Shown: piece by piece, positions 1 through 6,734 of the stretch
Position numbering within the stretch: the stretch's first letter is position 1
How the letters are laid out: each line of letters starts with the position of its first letter
Assembly: GCF_008039555.1 (NCBI RefSeq)
Contig: NZ_VDUW01000007.1
Coordinates: 1-64,000, forward strand
DNA length: 64,000 bases
From: Cerasibacillus terrae
GTDB lineage: Bacteria > Bacillota > Bacilli > Bacillales > Amphibacillaceae
Reading direction: 5' to 3'
Program-made: the position numbers and the translations under genes
Notes under the pieces: generated by a model
Databases searched by the model: none
What the model was told of the DNA's origin: nothing
The model's input: the letters and a program-made list of their open reading frames with translations, nothing else

Positions 1-100
1 GTGAGTAAGATCCCTCAGAGACGATGAGGTTGATAGGTCCGAGGTGGAAGCGTGGTGACACGTGGAGCTGACGGATACTAATTGATCGAGGACTTGACTA
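1..100 (+). rRNA. 23S rRNA, 3' end (partial)
   Basis: The window opens inside the 3' end of a 23S rRNA. The stretch around 68-97, including GGATACTAATTGATCGAGGA, matches the conserved end of Bacillus 23S. The rest of the gene lies upstream of the window. The exact 3' end is set to within a few bases. It is followed by 5S and two tRNAs in the usual Bacillus rrn order. Confidence 0.93.
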
Positions 101-200
101 GATACATTGTTATTGATAAATGGTACATTTCTTATTTGGTTTTCAAGGTATAATTCTTAAAAACCTTATAGTTAAATAAGTATTTACACAGACAAATTTG

Positions 201-316
201 TCTGGTGACGACAGCGAAGAGGCCACACCTGTTCCCATACCGAACACAGAAGTTAAGCTCTTCAGCGCCGATGGTAGTTGGGGCATAGCCCCTGCAAGAG
301 TAGGACGTTGCCGGGC
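201..316 (+). rRNA. 5S rRNA
   Basis: This is a complete 5S rRNA of about 116 nt. The conserved internal blocks CATACCGAACACAGAAGTTA and CTCTTCAGCGCCGATGGTAG are present, and the 5' and 3' ends pair to form helix I. It sits 100 bp after the 23S end. The ends are estimated from pairing and could move by 1-2 bases. Confidence 0.95.
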
Positions 317-396
317 ATTTTTATTTGATTTTACATAAAACGTATGATAGTATATCTTTATACAATGATTCAAAAGAATAATTTCATTTCTATGAT

Positions 397-471
397 TCCA
401 CAGTAGCTCAGTGGTAGAGCAATCGGCTGTTAACCGATTGGTCGTAGGTTCGAATCCTACCTGTGGAGCCA
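397..471 (+). tRNA. tRNA-Asn (GTT)
   Basis: A full cloverleaf can be drawn. The acceptor strands TCCACAG and CTGTGGA pair, the anticodon loop reads CTGTTAA with anticodon GTT, and CCA is encoded. It follows 5S rRNA, as in many Bacillus rrn operons. Confidence 0.96.
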
Positions 472-478
472 TTTTTAT

Positions 479-551
479 GCTTCCATAGCTCAGCAGGTAG
501 AGCGCTTCCATGGTAAGGAAGAGGTCGCAGGTTCAAATCCTGTTGGAAGCT
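479..551 (+). tRNA. tRNA-Thr (GGT)
   Basis: The acceptor GCTTCCA pairs with TGGAAGC. The anticodon stem CTTCC/GGAAG encloses the loop ATGGTAA, giving anticodon GGT. The 3' CCA is not encoded. It is the last gene of the rrn operon and lies next to a decayed integrase, so its 3' end is a plausible former attachment site. Confidence 0.95.
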
Positions 552-561
552 TATTGATGGA

Positions 562-594
562 AGGCTTGTATCCCAAGGGGTACAGGCTTTTTTG
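562..594 (+). terminator. Terminator of rrn/tRNA operon
   Basis: A hairpin with a CTTGTA-CCC arm, a short AAG loop and a GGG-TACAGG arm (one bulged T) is followed by a run of seven T. It lies 10 bp after tRNA-Thr on the same strand. Confidence 0.8.
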
Positions 595-734
595 TTTGTT
601 TAAAATTATTATAATATAGCTTATTTTGTTGTCCTATTGTTGTCCAATTTAAAACAAAAGAAAAAACACCATATAAATATGATGTTTGAAATCGTTTGTC
701 GGCGAACGATTTAATTTTTCCGACGTTGAAAATT

Positions 735-943
735 TTATATATAATCTTCATCTAACATATCAGCTATTTTTTGATCTGCTTCTTCCAGGTAATACCGTAT
801 ATATTCATGGTGGCTTTTATATTGGCATGTCCTAAACGTTTTGAAATGGAATGGATGTTTGCATCTTTATTAATTAAATAAGTTGCAGCAGTATGCCGTA
901 AATCGTGAAAACGCACCTTTTCCTGTATATCAGTCTTTAATTA
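735..943 (-). pseudogene. Tyrosine integrase, C-terminal relic
   Basis: Reading the minus strand gives HDLRHTAATYLI, then ISKRLGHANIKATMNIYG. These hold the catalytic His-x-x-Arg, the LGH box and the active-site Tyr of phage-type tyrosine recombinases. Just after the Tyr a one-base loss shifts the frame; the tail YLEEADQKIADML is recovered in another frame and ends at TAA (735-737). A stop sits upstream of the fragment near 940 and the N-terminal two thirds are missing. Its place beside tRNA-Thr is typical of an element integrated at a tRNA. It is non-functional as read. The identity as an integrase remnant is well supported; which element it came from is unknown. Confidence 0.8.
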
Positions 944-1294
944 AGAAAAATCCTTTTTATATTGAACAGCTAGGTATATTCCTGAAGCGATAAATGCAAT
1001 CCCATATTTAAATAAGAAGAAAATTTGCCACATATACTCTTTCGGGAAGATCAGGTCGCAAAATATTATTCCGAATAACATAATGACGAGACTTTTTGAT
1101 TCTATTTGTTTTGTTCTTTCGTCAGCTTCGCCTATTTTTCTTAGAAATCCAAACAGTAGAATCAATCCAACTAAAAGCAATACAAAACCACTACCAAGAA
1201 GCATATTCCAATTACCAGGTGATGCTTCTGCCCAAGTTTTTAAAGGATCAAAGATAGCACTTGATATTTTGGATGAGAAAGATTCATTTTTCAT
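941..1294 (-). CDS. Small membrane protein, function unknown
   Basis: This 117-residue protein is not one I recognise. It shows three hydrophobic segments at about residues 32-50, 69-83 and 90-108, separated by a charged loop (RKIGEADERTKQIESK) that is probably cytoplasmic. It starts with ATG and overlaps the 3' end of the upstream HTH regulator by 11 bp, so the two are likely co-transcribed and translationally coupled. Pairs of a short XRE regulator and a small membrane protein are common in Bacillaceae. Being next to an integrase relic, it may be cargo left from an integrated element. The reading frame is sound; the function is open. Confidence 0.7.
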   Translation of the reverse strand: MKNESFSSKISSAIFDPLKTWAEASPGNWNMLLGSGFVLLLVGLILLFGFLRKIGEADERTKQIESKSLVIMLFGIIFCDLIFPKEYMWQIFFLFKYGIAFIASGIYLAVQYKKDFS

Positions 1295-1523
1295 TTAGAT
1301 CATTTCCTTTCTTATAAGTAAAAATATCGTTCACATCTACGTTAAAGAAGTCAGCTATTCGAAAAGCTAAAATAAGAGAAGGAGAGTAATTATTTTTTTC
1401 CATAACATATATGGTTTGTTTAGATACTCCTACAGCATCAGCTAAGTCCTTTTGAGACAGCCTTTTTAAAACTCGATGTTCATAGACTTTATTTTCAATA
1501 TAGTCCCTATTCCTTTTTTTCAA
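1284..1523 (-). CDS. XRE-family HTH transcriptional regulator
   Basis: A 79-residue DNA-binding protein of the short XRE (Cro/CI) type. Residues about 12-62 form a helix-turn-helix domain with the pattern LSQKDLADAVGVSKQTIYVM followed by PSLILAFRIADFFNVDVNDIF. There is no sensor domain, so it probably acts as a small constitutive or partner-controlled repressor. I chose the TTG start at 1523 because AAGGAAGGTG is spaced 6-8 bases from it; an in-frame GTG three codons earlier lies inside that ribosome binding site. It overlaps the downstream membrane protein gene, which is its most likely functional partner. Confidence 0.85.
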   Translation of the reverse strand: MKKRNRDYIENKVYEHRVLKRLSQKDLADAVGVSKQTIYVMEKNNYSPSLILAFRIADFFNVDVNDIFTYKKGNDLNEK

Positions 1524-1974
1524 GATTAGCACCTTCCTTTTAAACTACACTTATATATTAAATTAATATTTGATAAAAGTAAAGTAAACTTATACAAAAT
1601 AAATAATAAATTAGATTAGACCCTGAATTATTAGAATCTAATTTTATTTCTTTCGCTCATGTTACTTGGTTCATTTAATATTTACACAATTATTCAGACA
1701 TGACCCTTTTCCTTCTGTATATACAATAATAGATAAACTTTTATTGATTACATGTAACTGCTCCCTGTTTTAGTTTGAGTGACGAGACAGTGGCGACTTC
1801 TTGGTTATAAGCCGCTATTTTTATCTATAAATGCCGACATTTTGACGGCAAATACGGTATTATTAAGTTTCTTTGTCAAAAGACGTTGATGACGAATGAA
1901 AGAAGCAACGCCGAATTATCAGCATTGCTCTTCATAGTTTGTCGGTTTTGTATTTTTATATCGTTTTCTGATTT

Positions 1975-2037
1975 TTATTTCCTTCGAACAGGAAGCCAAA
2001 TTTCACTATAAGCATAATCTTTTTTATTCTCATCCAT
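1975..2037 (-). pseudogene. Possible effector-binding-domain fragment
   Basis: A 20-codon minus-strand reading (MDENKKDYAYSEIWLPVRRK then stop) resembles the C-terminal end of AraC/GyrI-type effector-binding domains, which often finish in a YSEIWLPV-like strand. A stop lies just before the ATG, and no more of the domain is visible. It is at most a remnant. The remainder of the 534-base gap at 1524-2057 shows no gene or clear signal. Confidence 0.25.
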
Positions 2038-2057
2038 TTATGCATGGAGATTTTTTC

Positions 2058-3350
2058 TTAATTCGCCTGTCTTTCTTTCATCCGCCTCCAAATAATGATA
2101 GCAATTAATAAGATTGCCAAATATGTTCCGAGAAAGCCGAGCATTGCATAACTGGAATAGGCCACAATGATACCAGATAATAAACTACCAGCGGTTCCAC
2201 CTAAGGCAACCCAAACATCAACAGATCCTTGTGTTTTTGCACGGATCCGCATATTTGTTGAATCCACGATAATCGCCGTTCCACTAATTAATCCGAAGTT
2301 CCAACCAATACCTAATAAGATGAGGGCAAATGCCATCCAAAATAGAGACTCGCCTGGTGCAAAAGCTGCCATTAATCCAGAAATTGCTAGTGTTATACCA
2401 GAAGCGACGACCATGACATGACGACCGATTGTATCAACTAATCGACCTGTCAAAATAGAAGGTAAGTACATTGCTGCAATATGTAACCCGATAACAATAC
2501 CGACTGCTGTTAAGCCAGTACCATGTTCCTGCATATGAATGGGCGTCATTGTCATAATTGCGACCATCACAACATGTGAAAGCACAAGTACAAGTGCACC
2601 TACAATAATTCCGACGCGGTTGATTGCGGATTGTCCCCCTTGATTTGCTTCTTGTACCATATTATTTGTCTGTTTTTCTTGTTCCTCAGCAATTGCCTTC
2701 GCTACTAAAAATGGATCTGGTCGTAAATAAATGAATAATGTCAGACCAGCTAAAATGTATGCTGCTGCCGCTAATATAAACGGCCCTGCTAATGGAGGAA
2801 TACCAATTGCCACTGCGACATTTCCCATAGGTGTTATTAGATTGGGACCTGCCACTGCTCCTAGCGTTGTTGAAACCATGGCGATACTTACTGCTGTTGC
2901 TCGTTGTTTTTCACTTGCCAAATCAGCACCTGCATATCTTGCCTGTAAATTAGTAGAGGTACCGGCTCCATAGACAAATAATGCAAAAAAGAGGAGCCAA
3001 ATATTGTTGATAGCAGCTGCAACGATGACACCAATTGCTCCTATCCCACCAGCAATAAAACCTAAAGACAATCCTTGGCGCCGACCAAAATGCTGTGAAA
3101 GTCGTCCTACTAAGAATGCGGATAAAGCAGATCCAAGTGTAAATAAAGCGGCTGGGAGTCCTGCATAACTTGTCGTCCCTAACATGTCTTGGGCAATTAA
3201 TGCACCAACGGTAATTCCTGCCGCAAGCCCAGCTCCACCAAAGATTTGTGATATCACTACAACAATCAGTGTCCGTTTATATAATTTTTCTTGCATTTCT
3301 GTAGAATGTATATATTTCGCAAACGTTGGCGAACTATTTCCACGCACCAT
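2058..3350 (-). CDS. MFS transporter
   Basis: A 430-residue major facilitator protein with about 12 membrane segments in two halves. A loop after segment 2 carries GRLSQHFGRRQGLSLGF, the family signature between helices 2 and 3; the second half carries GRLVDTIGRHVMV in the same place. A hydrophilic loop near residues 220-245 joins the halves. The substrate cannot be read from sequence; drug or metabolite efflux is typical for such stand-alone transporters. GGGGGAG lies just upstream. The ATG at 3350 is taken, but the next codon, GTG, is equally well spaced, and a TTG five codons upstream is possible. It appears monocistronic. Confidence 0.88.
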   Translation of the reverse strand: MVRGNSSPTFAKYIHSTEMQEKLYKRTLIVVVISQIFGGAGLAAGITVGALIAQDMLGTTSYAGLPAALFTLGSALSAFLVGRLSQHFGRRQGLSLGFIAGGIGAIGVIVAAAINNIWLLFFALFVYGAGTSTNLQARYAGADLASEKQRATAVSIAMVSTTLGAVAGPNLITPMGNVAVAIGIPPLAGPFILAAAAYILAGLTLFIYLRPDPFLVAKAIAEEQEKQTNNMVQEANQGGQSAINRVGIIVGALVLVLSHVVMVAIMTMTPIHMQEHGTGLTAVGIVIGLHIAAMYLPSILTGRLVDTIGRHVMVVASGITLAISGLMAAFAPGESLFWMAFALILLGIGWNFGLISGTAIIVDSTNMRIRAKTQGSVDVWVALGGTAGSLLSGIIVAYSSYAMLGFLGTYLAILLIAIIIWRRMKERQAN

Positions 3351-3768
3351 AATCTCCCCCAACAATTCAATGAAGTTATATAACCAATTTATCCTATTTC
3401 AACATAGAATCATATGTATTTGCTTACTATATGGGGATTACTTTCATTTTTGATGATAGTTCATCTCTACCATACGGAACCCGGGGGATGGAGTCATTTT
3501 TTGATATTGAAAAGTGTAATTACCACGACTCAGCGCATGATTTTGGACCAGAAGATAATAAACATGTTATTGAAGATTCCTTTTTTCTTTTTGTATGTAC
3601 GAATCTTCCTTTTACTTAAATGAGCCTTTTCACCTAAACAATTCGTACGAATCACCGATAAATAAAGATGGATTATAGAGGCCCTTTGAGTACATTAGTA
3701 ATGTTTAAGTTAATAGGTAATTTCCTTCATAAGAAAAGCACCTATTTTAAGGTGCTTGTTCGTTCTAT
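3351..3768. other. Intergenic, no gene seen
   Basis: About 420 bases separate two minus-strand genes. Short open frames exist on the plus strand at 3414-3623 but lack ribosome binding sites and protein-like composition. Apart from the terminator at its edge I see no RNA gene or repeat here. Confidence 0.5.
3733..3757 (-). terminator. Terminator of the CueP-like gene
   Basis: The arms AAGCACCT and AGGTGCTT form a stable hairpin. On the minus strand it is followed by TTTTC. It lies 12 bases past the stop of the CueP-like gene. Confidence 0.8.
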
Positions 3769-4302
3769 CTATGATAATTGCATTGTCGTAATACATGTGC
3801 CATCGTCTTGAAAAGTAGAGATTTCTGATTCCACTTCTTTTCCTTCATGTGTGATTTTTACACGAAAAGCTTTATCACGTGGGAGCCATAAATCAATAAA
3901 TCCGTTTTCAAGGGATTGCTTCGTTTCATCAAGTACGATATTTCCTTCTGTGTCTTCAATATAAATATCAAAGTCTTGATTAATCATTTCTCCCTGACAA
4001 CCTGTTAAGCTATGATTTGTGCATGGATGGGTTTCATTGACAAAAGGAGCAATGGAAACAAAAAACTCATCCTCAGGCAATTCATAAACTGTCTCTTTTT
4101 CTTTATCATCTGTCACAATAAGTTGTGTGGAAGTGATAGAAGCCGATTCGTCCTCGATATTCCCTACACTATAATCATGCACTAATTCTTTAATATCTTT
4201 TACATCATTGTCTTTTGCTGTGGATTCTTCGTTGGTATTACCATTACAACCGATTAACAAAACAGAGGCTATTAAAGCAATGATAGCCATTTTTAATTTC
4301 AT
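3769..4302 (-). CDS. CueP-like copper-binding lipoprotein
   Basis: A 177-residue secreted lipoprotein. The N-terminus is a signal peptide ending in the lipobox LLIGC, so the mature protein is anchored to the outer face of the membrane. The body resembles the CueP family of periplasmic copper-binding proteins: it carries HPCTNHSLTGCQGE in the middle and GTCITTMQ at the C-terminus, giving the conserved Cys and His ligands. In Salmonella, CueP binds copper and supplies SodC; the role here is inferred. The ATG at 4302 has GGAGTTG nine bases upstream; an in-frame ATG five codons earlier lies within that ribosome binding site. No copper pump or regulator is adjacent. Confidence 0.78.
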   Translation of the reverse strand: MKLKMAIIALIASVLLIGCNGNTNEESTAKDNDVKDIKELVHDYSVGNIEDESASITSTQLIVTDDKEKETVYELPEDEFFVSIAPFVNETHPCTNHSLTGCQGEMINQDFDIYIEDTEGNIVLDETKQSLENGFIDLWLPRDKAFRVKITHEGKEVESEISTFQDDGTCITTMQLS

Positions 4303-4459
4303 AAAAATCAACTCCATTTTATATTTCTAATTTGTATTATACCATTACTTTTCGAAAAAATATTTAATTAGTAAAATCCAACATCTATATATAAAAAATA
4401 TAATCATTTGACGAGCTTGATAGAGAATCAGTAGAATATTTTTTTGTTTTTTTCAATAC

Positions 4460-4491
4460 AAAAAAGCTGCACAAAAAAATGTGCAGCTTTA
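4460..4491 (-). terminator. Terminator of HesB-like selenoprotein gene
   Basis: On the minus strand AAAGCTGCACA, a T-rich loop and TGTGCAGCTTTTTT form a strong hairpin with a T tail, about 30 bases after the stop codon of the HesB-like gene. Confidence 0.88.
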
Positions 4492-4521
4492 ACAAATAAC
4501 ATGTTCACGCAGAGGTTAGAC

Positions 4522-4803
4522 TTATACTAGTTTATATTCACCAAAACCGAATACGCTTTTTACAAAATCTAACTTAGAGTTTTCGAAATATGTTGCTTGA
4601 CCTTTGTCAACAGCAAACTTTATACCATCAACTTCTGTAACGGAATCATTAGGGTTCGTTGACTCTACCAGAGCCAATTGTAGTCTTGGGCCCCCTCATC
4701 CAAAACCCATATTAATGCGAATGTAAGATTCTTTCATTTCTGGTGACAGATCTTTTAATTCTTCTTTAATTCGTTCGATTGCTGCTTCTGTAACTTGAAT
4801 CAT
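4522..4803 (-). CDS. HesB/IscA-like selenoprotein (in-frame TGA = Sec)
   Basis: The frame from ATG 4803 to TAA 4522 encodes 93 residues with one internal TGA at codon 36 (4698-4696). Read as selenocysteine (U), the local sequence is NMGFGUGGPRLQL, the signature of the known HesB-like selenoprotein family, in which Sec replaces the Cys of IscA-type Fe-S scaffold proteins. The start MIQVTEAAIERIKEEL and the end FVKSVFGFGEYKLV fit the HesB fold. AAAGGTGG precedes the ATG. The complete Sec machinery lies 1-5 kb away on the chromosome. Ordinary gene calling would truncate or miss it. Family knowledge suggests a role in Fe-S or redox chemistry; the function of the Sec form is not settled. Confidence 0.9.
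4665..4695 (-). promoter_or_regulatory. SECIS-like hairpin in HesB-like gene
   Basis: Starting 12 bases after the TGA, CTAC (4683-4680) pairs with GTAG (4668-4665) around an 11-base loop containing GG. Position and size fit bacterial SECIS elements. The stem is short, so this is a by-eye prediction. Confidence 0.5.
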
Positions 4804-4949
4804 CAAATATACCACCTTTCTGTTATGAATTAATTGTATTTGTTTTTCGTATTAAGAGCATATTTATGATGTTATAGTGTATGAATCATCATCGTATTTA
4901 TGATTTAGTCTTTTCCCATAGCAACAGTCTTATCCTTGTGAAAAATGTC

Positions 4950-5108
4950 TTATAGGAATAACTTTGAAATTAAAATGACGACTCCTACCAGGAGCCAAAT
5001 AAGTACCCCAGGTCATATCGGAGGAAATTTCCTTTGCGAGGGGTCCTTCTTATTAATCCCTCATCCTCCATTAAGATTACAATCTTTTTTATTCTCTTCC
5101 ACCTTCAT
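4950..5108 (-). CDS. Candidate small selenoprotein with two in-frame TGA codons
   Basis: From ATG 5108 to TAA 4950 there is a 52-codon frame with TGA at codons 16 (5063-5061) and 32 (5015-5013) and no TAA or TAG. With U for TGA it reads DCNLNGGUGINKKD around the first and FPPIUPGVLIWLLVGVVIL around the second. The polar N-terminal half is followed by one hydrophobic membrane segment at about residues 35-47 and a short LISKLFL tail. AGGAG lies 5 bases before the ATG. It sits 147 bp upstream of the HesB-like selenoprotein gene, on the same strand, in a region where Sec insertion is available. I recognise no family. The alternative is a decayed gene or chance frame; a stretch this long free of TAA/TAG is not rare in AT-rich DNA. 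Confidence 0.35.
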
Positions 5109-5212
5109 CACGCTCCTAATACACCATATTCCTAGATAAAGATAATACATATAGGGCTATGAGTATTATAAGATGTAAAAAAATATTGGTCAACTAATTG
5201 ATTCCCAAATTT

Positions 5213-5510
5213 TATTCATTCCCATTTTTCGCATAAAACCTGGAATCGGTCATGATTAACTTTTTTTGTCCCCGTTTTCCCTACGAAACATGGAAATGGT
5301 TATGATTAACTTATATTCGTTCCCACTTTCACGCAAAATCTTGGAAACAGTCACGAATAGCAGTTATTCATTCCCATTTTTCGTATAAAATCTGGAAATG
5401 GTTATGATTAACTTATATTCGTTCCTACTTTCACGCAAAATCTTGGAAATAGGAACGAATAGCAGTTATTTGTTCCCGTTTTTATAAAAAATCATGAATA
5501 CGGGCACTTA
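5213..5510. repeat. 51-bp tandem repeat array, about 5.8 copies
   Basis: Units begin at 5213, about 5264, 5314, 5365, 5416 and 5467, so the last four are exactly 51 bp apart. Odd and even copies differ, giving a 102-bp super-period: one form has TTCATTCCCATTTTTCG, the other TTCGTTCC-ACTTTCACGC. The unit at 5416 is an imperfect palindrome with perfect 12-bp arms TATTCGTTCCTA and TAGGAACGAATA. The array fills the gap between the 3' end of selD and the small two-TGA ORF. The function is unknown; it could form hairpins in RNA or DNA. Confidence 0.9.
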
Positions 5511-5586
5511 GCATATTCATCTTTCACTTTAGTCAGTCATAAAGATGATTCAATCGCAATTCTAGTGATCAAAGGTGTAAAGGGAG

Positions 5587-6636
5587 TTATTCGTTGACAT
5601 AGATTGCTTTTTCTTTCTTCTTAATTACTTCTCCGATTATACTTGCCTGGATAGAATGTTGCTTTCTAAGATGGTGAATAAATGCATCTGCTTCTTGCTT
5701 TGGTAAACTTATCAGTAATCCACCAGATGTTATCGCGTCGCATAAGATAACTTGCTCGACAACTGAGATGTTTTCTCCATATTCAACAACATCTTCTAAC
5801 CAACGATGATTTTCCCATGAACCTGCGGGGATGACCTTTTCTTCAGCAAGTTCTTTCGTTCCAGGCAAAATTGGGATATGTTTATGATCAATAACGAAGC
5901 TGACATCGCTCTCTCTTGCCATTTCATATGCGTGTCCGAGTAGTCCGAACCCAGTTATATCTGTTACAGCGTTTGGGTGGAATTTTTTCAAGCTTTCGGC
6001 AGCATATTTATTTAATGTACACATGACTTCTGTAACTTGGTCAATTATTTCCTTTGGTAGAAGACCTCGTTTTATTGCTGTAGTGAGAATTCCGACTCCG
6101 ATAGGCTTTGTTAGTAAAAGGGTATCACCAGGTTGTGCACCACTATTTTTAAAAAATTCATTTGGATGAACAATACCTGTGACAGAGAGGCCGAATTTAG
6201 GTTCACGGTCATCGATAGAATGACCACCAACTACATGTGCACCTGCTTCTTTCACTTTATCACTGGAGCCTTGTAAAATCTTTGCTAATACATCAGGGCC
6301 AAGTTCATTAATCGGATATGCGACAATATTTAACACGGTTTTGGGCGATCCTCCCATGGCATACACATCACTTAGTGAATTGGCAGCCGCAATTTGGCCA
6401 AATTTGTAAGGATCATCTACTATAGGGGTAAAAAAATCAACAGTTTGTATCAGCGCGATGTCATCTGTCAGTTTATACACACTGCCATCATCCGCATGAT
6501 CTAACCCAACAATTAAGTTAGGGTCACTACTTTCTTTAGGTAAATAACGCAAAACTTGCGCTAGGTCTCGTGGACCGATTTTGCATCCTCATCCAGCTTT
6601 TGTAGACAACGCTGTTAGTTTAAGTTGATCTGCCAT
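5587..6636 (-). CDS. selD: Selenide, water dikinase SelD (selenoprotein form)
   Basis: SelD makes selenophosphate from selenide and ATP, the selenium donor for Sec-tRNA. The true start is ATG 6636 (AAAGGGGGG upstream). Codon 16 (6591-6589) is TGA and reads AGUGCKIGP, aligning with the AGCGCK active site where Cys or Sec sits before the catalytic Lys (here K19). A gene caller stopping at TGA would begin at 6552 and lose this active site. Further motifs are DDIALIQTVDFFTPIVDDP, VYAMGGSPKTVLN and VGGHSI, all in the AIR-synthase fold. Length 349 residues is normal. It is divergent from selA and needs its own product to be made in full, so selenium supply could feed back on its translation. Confidence 0.96.
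6549..6584 (-). promoter_or_regulatory. SECIS-like hairpin in selD
   Basis: After the TGA, GGUC (+13 to +16) pairs with GACC (+22 to +25) around loop CACGA, and an outer helix GCAAAA (+5 to +10) pairs with UUUUGC (+35 to +40). The two stacked helices fit a bacterial SECIS. The apical loop lacks the G usually seen in its first two positions, so pairing details may differ. Confidence 0.55.
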
Positions 6637-6734
6637 AATGATACCCCCCTTTGTATAATAAAAATAAATATGTCATAATAAAAGTATAGTTTGTCTGATT
6701 GAAAAAAGCGAATAAACGAATTTGGATGGTGTAC

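Noticed and set aside
3414-3623. Overlapping plus-strand frames of 62-69 codons in the gap before the CueP-like gene
   Set aside because: No ribosome binding site, no recognisable domain, and two frames overlap with similar length, as expected by chance.
4945-5139. Plus-strand 64-codon frame opposite the two-TGA ORF
   Set aside because: It lacks a ribosome binding site and protein-like composition, and lies antisense to a frame with a good ribosome binding site.
5213-5510. CRISPR array
   Set aside because: The 51-bp units are head-to-tail without distinct spacers, no cas genes are present, and the units themselves diverge.
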